Below, in pieces: positions 34,231 through 43,830 of a stretch of 64,000 bases of DNA. The stretch is from Ctenosaura bakeri (lineage: Eukaryota; Chordata; Lepidosauria; Squamata; Iguanidae). Position 1 is the first letter of the stretch, and every line of letters starts with the position of its first letter. The stretch is from assembly GCA_948474755.1 (NCBI GenBank), contig CAOLHI010001826.1, positions 1-64,000 of the forward strand, in the 5' to 3' direction. The notes below the pieces were generated by a model. That model was not told where the DNA came from. It did no database searches and worked only from the letters and a program-made list of their open reading frames with translations. Made by a program: the position numbers and the translations under genes.

Positions 34231-36660
34231 ATTGACTTTGTGTATATTACCATGCTGAAGGGAGTAAAAACAACTAGGACCACTATGTGTATCAGTTTAA
34301 TCCACAAATATAGGTCTTGCAGCAAAATGTGAGTCAAATGCTGTGTCAGTGTATCCACTGGAGTATTATGAAAAGTTACTCCATATTGCAAAAAGAGACT
34401 CTGGAAGGCTTCCCTTCTCTGAAATGCCTATAATGCGTTATCTTATTCACTTATAACATCACACTGGTTTTGTTGAATCAAGTTTCAATGACAATGTTGT
34501 GCACTTTTCCAGTTTTCAGCCAAGGTTAAATGGACAGCTATCATCAAATTACTCAGAAATAATGTTGTAGTGGAGCTAGGGCAGCCAGAGTTGAAGCAGT
34601 AGACTTTTTCATTAGCAGAGATAAAGATATAATCTGCTACCCCTGTCAGGCTACACTTTTCCCTCTGCCTGTACATGTAATCCCCAGTAGGTGGTAGTGG
34701 ATTTGCTCTACAACAATTTATTATTATGAGCTATCATTGTTGTGATTCAGAGTATTTTTGAATGCCTTGATTTTGAATGGGCTGTTCAGACCCACTAGCT
34801 TTACAAAAGCCTGTTTCTGATAGAGATGAAAACTGCTGGAAGTGATTTTCTGATCTACATCAACATAGCAGCCTGCATTTTAGGACTTACCTTCTGGGCA
34901 GGCAATGAGGTCTGTCATGATGAATGCCTGCACTTCGCAGTTGACTATCACACCGCTGCTCAAACAGGAAGAAATCTAGTGGAATGACTTCTCTCTTCAT
35001 ACAAGAGGCAAAAGATGAAAACTAAGGCCCATTTTAGAATTTTTTGACCAGTAAGCTAAATTGTTTTTCCTCTGCCACTCCAGTATAGTTAGATGATCAT
35101 GCACTGCTCAGCATAAGTAACTTCTCTGACACCAGTCAGAAAGATTTGGGATTCCTACTTTTTTTTTAACCTGGCAGATGATCAGTGTCAATGGTAAACT
35201 AGTCTCTCTATGTTGTCTTTTCCCTAACCCACACATTCCCTTTTCCCTAACCCACACATTCATGATATATAAATGGCTGTTTTAATGGGTGTGCCTCCCA
35301 TTTTAAAATATGTCTAGATTTAAAGCATGTTCTGTTCTTGGAGGAGGCTGGACAGAGGCAGCTTCAGCATAGCAAGGGTGGCAGGAAAGTACTCAAGCAA
35401 AGGATGGTCAAGCGATTTCCAGGCTGCTGCTTTAAGTGAGTCATGGGAATTGCAGGTTAAAAACTCAGTACTGCTATTCTGCTCATTTGAAAGACAAACT
35501 CCCTAATTTCAATCATGGTAGTCATACTGCTTTTTTCGAAAATGCAGCAAAAGCAGCAACATTCTTGGGACAACATGGCGTAGTAATCCACTACAATTGG
35601 GTTAATCTCTGCATGCCGGCTGTTGTTACCCTGGGGTCTAGTGGGGGACACCTCAATGTGCTCCAAATAATGAGGAATGGGAATTAGCCAGAGCACAAGC
35701 TGTAGCACTACAAGAGGCAGAGGAATCTAGTGAGATCTTTTTACCCAATGTTTATGGGGTCAGGCCAAGCCAAAAACCAAGCAGAATTGTCTAATAAATG
35801 ATTTTATTGAGGGGAATTCACTCATGCATGCACACAAGATACACACAATCACACATTCACACAAAAGCTAGCTGAAAGAGAAAGGGAGGAAAAATTATAG
35901 AGAGGCTGAGGGATTTGGGGGGATTTATAATTACCAGTCCAGAAGAGTAGTGAAGAGCAGAAATGTATTTTGGCTTATGTAGGACCAAAGGACAGTTCTC
36001 GTTGAGGAGCCAGATGGACAGAGTGATAGGTAGACCTTCAAGAGACTGCACTGGGCATTCTCAAATCAGGGGTATTTGTACCCTGAAAATGGCTTGTGGC
36101 GGTGAAGGTTCCAGATGCAAGACAAAGGGAACCTGTTGTGGACAATAAGTCTTTTGCCTGTTGGTGGGCTTAGTGCTTTGATTGACAAAGACAGGATGGG
36201 TGTTGTAATAGCTGTCTATTGTGGGTGCTGTGAGGACAGAGGAAAGAATCCAGGTGTACAAGAGATGGATATCTGTCAATCAGTGTCCTGGTGGGCTCCT
36301 CACATTTGGATTCCCTGGAAAAGTCCAGCTTCTATGTAAGCCTATTATTCACAGGAATGATGTGTATTTGCCTGACAAGTGACTCAGTCTTACCTGGAGG
36401 AATTTTGGAGCTGACTTATACTTCTCACATTTACAGTCAAATTCTTTCCCTCGCTCAGTTTGACCTCTCCGTCACCTCTCAGGCTTGAATTTGATATCAG
36501 AGCCAATAAAATGTGTTGCCAATTAGGTATGGTGTCCATCCAAACCACACTGATATTGGGGACCCCCAAAGCGGTGCCTTGCACTGTTATAGGCAGGAGT
36601 CCACGTTCTTTTCAGTTAAGGCAGTTAGGACTCTCTCCTAACTTATAGGCAAAGGATACT
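34231..36660. other. Intergenic stretch, mostly unassigned
   Basis: A 22-bp unit ('cttttccctaacccacacattc') is duplicated at 35217-35261. The block near 35766-36500 has even composition, but no ORF or known LTR signature was recognised. Confidence 0.4.
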
Positions 36661-36784
36661 CAGAAATGGTTTGCCATTTCCTTTCTCTGAAATATAACCT
36701 ACAGCACCTTGGTACTCTCCCATCACGTACGAACCAGGCCAAACAGTGCTTAGCTTCCAAGATTAGACAGGATCTGGTGCCTTC
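36661..36784 (-). repeat. 5S rRNA-derived SINE head, antisense
   Basis: The reverse complement reads 'atcttggaagctaagcactg', then 'tggcctggttcgtacgtgatgggag'. These are the internal promoter elements of a 5S rRNA gene (A box, intermediate element and C box). It ends with 'ggaaatggcaaacc', as in the copy at 43028-43232. Too short and diverged to be a 5S gene. Confidence 0.75.
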
Positions 36785-36816
36785 AAACTCCATGAACCCA
36801 ACAGGCTTAGACACAC

Positions 36817-36930
36817 AATAATAGAACCATAGTGCTGGAAGAGACCACAAGGGCCATCCAGTCCAACCCCCCCCCCATCATGCAGGAATGCACAAAAGTG
36901 ACTTTCAATCACTTCTTGTTTTTTTTAAAA
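36817..36930 (-). repeat. CR1-type LINE 3' end, antisense
   Basis: 'aatagaaccatagtgctggaagagaccacaagg' and 'gccatccagtccaaccccc' are the reverse complement of the 3' end of the CR1 at 57410-58822 ('actggatggcccctgtggtctcttcc'). Confidence 0.75.
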
Positions 36931-37740
36931 AAAGCTTCTGCTCGTCCTAAAATAGCTTTTGTTCCCTAGAGGTCATTTGGAGACCAAAACAAACAAAAAA
37001 AAATTGTAGGAGTAAGGCCCTCCAAGGTCTCCTAGAGGGCTAATGTGGTCCCCCACCCTTCTAGATTTGCCAACTACTGTGCTGTATTGTAAGACTGCAT
37101 AATCCACAGAATTCTTCTCAGTGACTTAAGCAGTATAAAGTTAATAAGATGGTAGCTTTAATTAAGGAGAACTCCTAAAACAGACCAAAATTGGCAAAAT
37201 CACTTGTATCCACTTGTGGTCAGCGTGGCAATGCTAATATGGCTCCTGGACGATTTGAAGATGATGACTAGTGAACTGGAAACTATGCAGTCGTTAGAAG
37301 TTCAACACCTTTGCCCACTGACGGAAAATATCAAGTTCAGTAGCAAATATGTTTTTAAGACTTTTTGTCACCTTGTCTAGAGCAGCAAATTACACCCCCA
37401 GTTACTCAAATCAGAATTTAGGGTATCCAGAGCAGGCCAAGTTCATTTGGCACATGAATCAGAAAATGATGGATCACAGGCCCCTCTTTGGCCCCGGCGG
37501 TGAAAATAAAAATAAATACACACACAACCCCCCCCCCCAATATATAACTACACAACTGTTAAGAGCACAGCAGCCTTATCCTCTTGTTTACATGCCCTCT
37601 ATGCTTCAGGCAGCTAAAGCACTCTGACAGGGCCAGCTCTGGCTATTCTACATTACCTTCAAGTCTTGTACCAGTGATGCTCTTATTTTTGTACCTCGAA
37701 GAGGTATTTGGTTCCAGTATCTCCCTTTTGGCACTTCTCT
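36931..37740. other. Unassigned intergenic stretch
   Basis: No gene or repeat was recognised. A C homopolymer lies near 37528-37538. Confidence 0.35.
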
Positions 37741-37797
37741 GACGTGAGCTTCGTCGTTTCCCCCAGCAGAGGGTGCAACACTAATCGCCATGACAGG

Positions 37798-37812
37798 AAC
37801 TACACTTCCCGC
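37798..37812 (+). promoter_or_regulatory. ZNF143/THAP11-like (SBS) site 1
   Basis: 'aactacacttcccgc' matches the core ACTACAnTTCCC of the SBS motif bound by ZNF143 and THAP11. Confidence 0.55.
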
Positions 37813-37843
37813 AAAAATGTCTCCGCCTCACCTGGCTCGTTGA

Positions 37844-37863
37844 ACCACAACTCCCATGATCCC
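37844..37863 (+). promoter_or_regulatory. ZNF143/THAP11-like (SBS) site 2
   Basis: 'accacaactcccatgatccc' matches the longer SBS form ACTACAAnTCCCAnnATGC with a few differences. It is in the same orientation as site 1, about 46 bp away. Confidence 0.55.
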
Positions 37864-38715
37864 GCGCGACAAGATTGGGCCTTAGCGAGAAGGGCTATTT
37901 CAGACGCCTGAACGGAAGGAGGAAGAGCAAGCCGGCAAGCGGGCCTTCGAAGCGGACAACCCGGTGGCGCGTGAGGCCCCCACTCATCCTCCCTCCCTCC
38001 CTCCCTGATTGTCTCATTGGATGCCCGGCCCAACTGTCAGTCAATTAGTCCGATTGTGCGACGGGGGAGGCGGCGGGTTGGTGGAAGCGGCTGCCGCCTC
38101 CAGGCGGAGAGACTGCCCCTCCTGGGGAGAGCCGGGCGCAGAGCAGAGGGGGGTCGTCTGAGGGAGCGGCAGACGCCCTCCTTTCCTCTGGCGAGTGATG
38201 GGGAGGCACCTTCTCCGCCATTAAGGGCAGAAGGACAGAATTTTTGTCTCCCGCGCCCCGAAAACCAGCGGCCGCTTGTCGGATTTCCCCCCCTCTTCGG
38301 GGGACCGATAGACTGCCCTCTCCCTCTCCCTCTCCACCGGGGCTGAGGCGGTTAGTTTTTAAATTGGCCCTGAATGTTGTTGGGAGCAGGAGGAAGAGTC
38401 CCGCCCTTCTTCCCCAGTTGAGGTCGGCGGGTGGACGCCCCCCTTTCCTCGTCCAACTGGGGACAGACAGACCTGCCCCTCCCCTTATTTACAGGGGAGC
38501 GAGTGGACCCTCTCCTGCCCGTTTTACAAATACCTCACTAGGGAAGAGTCAGGCAGGCGCCCCTTTTTAAAAACTCCGTCGACAGGTTCCCCCCGTTCTC
38601 CTTTCCTGAGGAGCTTGAGGGAGAATCGCCTGTTCCTTCTCCTGGGGACAGTCCGCCGCCCCACGGGGGGCTGTTGGGTTTTCCTCTCCCCTCCGGCGGG
38701 GGTCCTCCGCCCAAG

Positions 38716-38760
38716 ATGCTGCCGCCGCTGCCGCTGCCGCTTTCGCCGGCCCCCCTGTAG
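38716..38760 (+). CDS. Short upstream ORF in the IPO13 leader
   Basis: ATG 38716 (A at -3) opens 14 codons (Leu/Pro-rich, 'MLPPLPLPLSPAPL') and stops at TAG 38758-38760, 60 nt before the IPO13 start codon. If included in the mRNA it could reduce or modulate initiation at IPO13. Whether the leader begins upstream of it is unknown. Confidence 0.35.
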   Translation: MLPPLPLPLSPAPL

Positions 38761-38820
38761 CCGAGGCGCCCCCGCGGAGAGGTGAGGGGCGAGGCTCAGA
38801 GAGCCCTTGTGCCCGGCGCC

Positions 38821-38892
38821 ATGGATCGCCGCGGGGAGGCCCCCCTCCAGCCCCAGCAGAACCTGGAATTCACCGTTGAGAATGTGGAGAAG
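38821..38892 (+). CDS. IPO13: Importin-13, coding exon 1
   Basis: Importin-13 is a beta-karyopherin that moves cargo both ways through the nuclear pore; its known imports include MAGO-Y14 and UBC9 and its known export is eIF1A. The exon begins at ATG 38821 in a strong context ('cggcgccatgg') and ends in phase 0 at a GTAAGG donor (38893). It encodes 24 residues from 'MDRRGEAP' to 'LEFTVENVEK'. The last nine residues match human IPO13 closely ('LDFTVENVEK'), while the first part is variable, as in other vertebrates. Joining to the exon at 53520 gives the conserved 'VEKALHQLYYDPN'. Confidence 0.95.
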
Positions 38893-40282
38893 GTAAGGAC
38901 AGAGCGGCCAGGGTGATGGGAGGGGGGAGGGGGGGCTGTGCCCACCTGTCAGGCAGCCTTAGGTTTTCTTCCTTCCTGAGGAGTCAAAGAGAAAGCCTGA
39001 TCCTACGTTCCGGCACGTTTTTATGGGTTTGCATGCCTGGGATTGCATTGTGTCATTGGGCAGTTCTTCCTGGGTTCCAGTGCAGACTCGTACCTGTTAA
39101 ATGGATGAAGCTGCTCCATCCTGATCTTTTGCAGGGTATGAGAACTACCCTTGGTATTATTTTGGTGTCTGATCTTGTCCTGGCTGTTTCATTTGTCCTG
39201 CTATCATTCCTGCAACGCACAGGGCTGCTTGAGTTGGAGTAGCAGCTTTCTTTCTTTGTGAGCACTTAGGAGCCTTCCCACCCTGCTTCCCTCCAGACAA
39301 GTGTCATGTTGGGCTTGGCTGAGGAATGACTCTGCTGCTGGCTTGGGGTGGTGTTTGCAGAAGCGATGCACTGCCCTGGCAGCCTATCCAACCACTCCCT
39401 CTACCCCATAGCTTGCTGTAGTTGGAGATCTGCTTCTCCTCTTGCTGTGGGCTTTGCCCTTCAGCTTTTTCTTCTAGGCAACCTCCTCTAATTGGGGGAA
39501 GCAGAGTGGCTTTTAGAAACTTACCTGGAAGGTGAACTGTCTTCTGAAGGAGAAGAACTGCTTATGTTTCTCTTTCAGTTGCTTCATTCTTCTGGCAGAT
39601 GTTATAATCTTCCTTCTCTCTTTTGTATACGCAGAAATGTTCTGTAGTTCATAAGTGTAGTTTTAAAAGCATTGAAGTGCTAAGTGGGATGGGGTCTGTG
39701 ATTTCCCCCCTAATACATTGTTGTATTAGGAAGAGGTTCTTGTGAATACTGCTGCTGTGAATATTTGTCCTTTGTTGTGCTTTGTTTGTGTTACTACAGT
39801 TTGAAGATATCGTGCGTTGAGATCCAGATATATATGCATCTGAAAGTTGTGGTCTGCACTTGCAATTTCTTACTGTCATCCTAGTCCTATGAAGTAGGGT
39901 TTGGTCATTAGATTAGATGAACAGTGTAAACATTGTACCATGGCTTACTCAAGGCAAAATTAAGATTCAATAAAGCCTGTAAACAGATTTGCAAAAAGAC
40001 CTCTATGATCTTCAGATTATGTCTCTTGAAGATCACATATTTGTCCTATACCCCAGCTCAAGGGAATAGAATTATAGGAAGTGTGGTCCCTACTAACAAG
40101 TTTGAAATCAAACTTTCAAAAGAGTATGATATGACAAAGAAATGTCACAAGGGATCTATGATAATCTAGACAGATAAGTTCATATCTCTCTGCTATCCAT
40201 CACTTTTCACACCTTCCCCAGCCCTTTTTACAGGCCAAGGGGATATGAATAATATGCTACATGTGATCATGAAAAACAACAA
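38893..40282 (+). other. IPO13: IPO13 intron 1, 5' part
   Basis: Intron 1 spans 38893-53519 (14.6 kb). The first part shows no recognised repeat or exon. Confidence 0.6.
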
Positions 40283-40289
40283 TTTAAAA

Positions 40290-40470
40290 GGAGGGGACTT
40301 GGCTCAGTGTTAGAGCACTTGCCTTGGACGTGCAGGGTCCCAGGTTGAATCCTTGACCCCTCCAGCTAAAAGATTCAGGTAGAATGTAATGGATAAGACC
40401 TCTGCCTGAGACCCTGTTGGCCCAGTGCTCATCAAAGTACTGTGTTAGTCTATTCAGATATAAGGAAAAC
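40290..40470 (+). repeat. tRNA-derived SINE, 'tggctcagtgttagagca' family
   Basis: 'ggacttggctcagtgttagagcac' (A box), 'cccaggttgaatcc' (B box), then 'ctccagctaaaagattcagg' and 'agacctctgcctgagaccctg'. Same family as 23036-23165, in better condition. Confidence 0.75.
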
Positions 40471-40709
40471 TCCTGTACTTTTTGTTTGATGCAAATGCTA
40501 TAAACACACAGCACTTTTGGTCTTGGTTGAATGCTACCACTTGACTGAAGAAGAACTTGGACATATGATTGTTCCACAGTTCTTCACTACCATGTTTTTG
40601 ATAATTCTCAAATTCTCTGTAACATGGTACAAAATATTATCATATTGAATGTTTATAATATATGTCTAAGTATTCCAAAACAGTCCTGTAAGGCAAGCAG
40701 ATATTATTC

Positions 40710-40955
40710 ATAGAATCATAGAGTTGGAAGGTACCTTGTGGGCCATCACATCCAACCCCCTGCTCAATCTTCAAGCTAGAGCATCCCCAGCAGGTAAGCT
40801 GTCCACCCTCTTTCTAAAGAAGGATTCATCACCTCTCTAGGCAATTGGTTCCATTGCCAAGCCATTCGCACTGTCAGGAAGCTCCTTCTAATGTTCAGTT
40901 GAAATCTATCCTCCTGTAACTTAAAACCATTAGACCTAGTTCTGCCCTCTGAGGT
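40710..40955 (-). repeat. CR1/L2-type LINE 3' end, antisense
   Basis: 'catagaatcatagagttggaagg', 'gggccatcacatccaacccc' and 'ctgtcaggaagctccttct' are the reverse complement of the end of CR1 ORF2 and its 3' UTR, comparable to 58590-58815. Confidence 0.7.
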
Positions 40956-42753
40956 TACATTTGGGATGCTGAAGCAGAAAGGGATAGTGGTTTTTTAAAG
41001 CACTGCCTACTAAATTTATGGCTTAAGGGAGATGGAATGGGGGACTCTTCTGATCAAAGCTTACACTTACACTACTAGGCCAGCTCTTTAACTATAACTG
41101 ACTCTAAAGAGATCCCTATAATCTTCCCTCTACTGTGATGAGCTGTATAATGAATGTTAATGGGGGAGGAGGGGGGAATGAGAACTGTGCATGCTGGCGA
41201 AGAGAAATGGTTGTTCTGTGAAGCACCATTTTAACTAGTAGGGCAATATGTAATTTCATGGTACTTGAAATCTCATCACTCTAATGCCCTATGTCTTTAT
41301 TGCTGTTTGCAACCAAAGTGCCACAAAGGTCCTGCCTCTTTGCCAGAATTAAATTGTATACATACAGGTTAAAAAATCGGAAACTCAGTGGCAAGATTGA
41401 GGTGATTTTCAATAATATTCTTTTTGGTAGGCCTATTTATATACTCTAATTCTACCAAGCTTGCAGGTGAACAACAACAAAAAGAGGGCATTGGCTGTAT
41501 GTAGACATAACCATGAAAAATCCTAGGTTTTTTTCTAAAAAATTGTAGGCATATTTCTAACCTTTTAAGGTTCAAAGGCAGACCTGAAAATATATAGCTA
41601 TCTGGGATGAAATTCCTGAAGCTAGGAGGCTAAGTTTCCCTAGGTCAGAGAACTGTGATTCAGTGCTTTGCATAGCTTTTTTCCCCTCATTCCCATTTTT
41701 AGGAGAAGCAAAGTCATGATACAAGTTGCATTCTAGGTTACACCTCTAAGGGGTGGTGGGCTCTTAGAGATGTTCATTTCACAGGCATCTTTATGTATTC
41801 ATAAGGTGTTTTTTGGATTTTTTTTTTTTAAATCAGTCCTGAAGAAATCAGCCTTGGACAGTTTACTGTTCCCCCTTCCTCCGTTAAGGGGCTCTCTCAT
41901 AGGGATTCTGTTGTTCGTCCACCGTTCTAGCAAAGCTCAGGTACTAGCTTCTCACTAAGGCACAGCTTGTAGTTGCACATACAGTGCTTGTTTGGGAATA
42001 CAAACTCCTTGTTCAAGCCTGGAGGCTGTGATGCTAAAAACTCTCGTTTTCACAATGCATATAAATTAAGGATTAGTGCCTTTTTGCAAAGTTATTTTGG
42101 AGTACTGGCTTCTGTAGCCTAATGTGCTAATGGGTAATACTGCTTTATTATTTCTCCTGGAAGGAACACACAGGCAGCTTCTTTGTGTTCACTAACAATA
42201 GAGCAAATGTTGACATCAGGAAAGGTCAGCACACCCCAGGTGGTGATTAGCTGAGCAAGTGCTAGAGGAGGTTGGTGTGTGGACCCTAGAGCCAGAATTG
42301 CCCCCATATTGGTTTAGATGGGCATCAGCATATTCTAACAGATGCTTGTATTCCCCATTCCCTGCCCCATCTGTCTCAGCCCATCTTCACTTTGCTACTT
42401 AGCATTTCCTGTATCAAGCATTCCTGTAAGATGCAGTGTTGTACTATAAGGGTGGAGATTGGCTGGCTGAGAGAGGTATGGACTTCTGCTGCAGGCAATT
42501 GTGCCATAGTATTTGACACCCAGTTCATGCTGCAAGAAGCACTAGCAGACTGGGCTCAAGATTTTGCTGAATCTGCCTTTTTGCCCTGAGGCTTTTCTGC
42601 TGCAAGTGGCAAAAAATGATGCTTTGCCAGAGCAAATTCAGATACCTTGCTCTTCCTTATGTACTTTGTGAGTATCCTTGTAATACTATCTATACTGAAT
42701 ATTGGCCTCTGCCTCCTCATAGAAGATGGTACAGAATTGGACTTGATCTAGCT
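40956..42753. other. Intron 1, unassigned
   Basis: No exon or recognised repeat. Confidence 0.35.
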
Positions 42754-42764
42754 ATACCAGTGTG

Positions 42765-42952
42765 CAGAAAGTCAGTGTGGTATAGTAGTATTGGACTATG
42801 GCCTGGAGGTGAGGGTTCAGTTCCCTGCTTGATCATGGGAACAAACTGGGTGACCTTGGGCATGTCACACACTCAGCCCCATAAAACCTTGTAATAGCTT
42901 TGCCTTAGGGTTGCCATAAGTCAGAAATGACTTTAAGGCACACAACAACAAC
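42765..42952 (+). repeat. Sauria-type tRNA SINE with target-site duplication
   Basis: Head 'cagtgtggtatagtagtattgg', B-box-like 'gggttcagttccc', body 'aaactgggtgaccttggg' and tail 'gttgccataagtcagaaatgactttaaggcacacaac'. The 11-bp 'ataccagtgtg' at 42754-42764 recurs at 42953-42963, giving a clear target-site duplication. Confidence 0.88.
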
Positions 42953-43027
42953 ATACCAGTGTGATCATGGTCAAACTTAGCTGTGGGATGACAGAATAGG
43001 AGCAACTTAACCACCTTTGATGGGCTG

Positions 43028-43232
43028 AAAGGCACTAGCTCCAGTCTGAACTTGGAAGCAGGGTTGGCCCTGATTAGTACTTTGATGGGAGACTGTCAGT
43101 GGTTGCCAGGTTCTTTAGGCTATATATCAGAGGCAGGAACTGGCAAAACCAAGTTTTCCTTGCCTAAGAAAATGGTATGAAATTCATGGGGTCACCATGT
43201 CAACAGGCAATTTTAAGGCACACAGACACCCC
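43028..43232 (+). repeat. 5S rRNA-derived SINE with Bov-B/RTE-like tail
   Basis: The head 'aacttggaagcagggttggccctgattagtactttgatgggagac' corresponds to the 5S rRNA internal promoter (A box, IE, C box). The body has 'gaggcaggaactggcaaaacc' and 'ttgcctaagaaaatgg'. The tail 'ggggtcaccatgtcaacaggc...ttaaggcacacagac' resembles the Bov-B-type tail of the tRNA SINEs nearby. Confidence 0.8.
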
Positions 43233-43339
43233 CCCCTTTGAACTAGCTGCAGTGTGCTCTACTTGCTGCTTCTATTAAAGACAGTTTGGAAACGTCAGAA
43301 GGTGGCAGCCCAATTTCTAGCATGAGTTGTTCAGGATAC

Positions 43340-43830
43340 AAATTGTCTGGTTCTTGTCCTGTTGGTTTGAAGTTAATTTAAAGTGCTAGTGTTTACTTGG
43401 TGGCAGACTCTTTAGGGCTTTCAAGAACATCTGAATGGTTGTCTTTACCAGTACCAGCTTGCCCACACTCTGTGGATGTTAATTGAGGCTCTTCTCATTT
43501 ATCAATTTTTGGTTGGTAGAACCAAGAGACAAGGCTTTTCTACTGGTGATACCACACTTGGTAGAACTTATTACTGTCTGGGGAACATCAAATCTCATCT
43601 TTGCAGTAGTTTAGAAGAGATGTAAAGACCCATCTGTTCTCAGTGGCTTTCTTTGGTGCGTTTTATAAGGCTACTTGAGGGAAATAGCTCCAGTGTGGGA
43701 TTCATTTTAAACTTTGTAGTTAACTTCAGTTCTCTTGCTTGATATTAACTATTTATTAAATTGTTAATTTGACTTGTATATATTGATATTTCATGAATTT
43801 TTTAACCTGCCCTGAGAGGGTTTTTTTCCT
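43340..43830 (+). repeat. L2-type LINE 3' end, old
   Basis: 'agatgtaaagacccatctgttctcagtggc' resembles the end of an L2-like ORF2. The 3' UTR closes with 'aacctgccctgagagggt', the usual L2-type ending. No open frame remains. Confidence 0.55.

Larger units (their letters stand above)
37741..38930 (+). promoter_or_regulatory. IPO13: IPO13 CpG-island promoter and 5' UTR
   Basis: GC- and CpG-rich text starts abruptly near 37.74 kb and ends just after coding exon 1. No TATA box is apparent. Two ZNF143/THAP11-like sites lie at the upstream edge. Repeated 'ctccctctcc'- and 'gccgctgccgct'-type tracts fill the leader. The transcription start cannot be fixed from sequence alone. Confidence 0.75.

Noticed and set aside
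36661..36784. Possible 5S rRNA gene
   Set aside because: Only the internal promoter region is similar, and SINE body follows. It is a 5S-derived SINE, not a gene.
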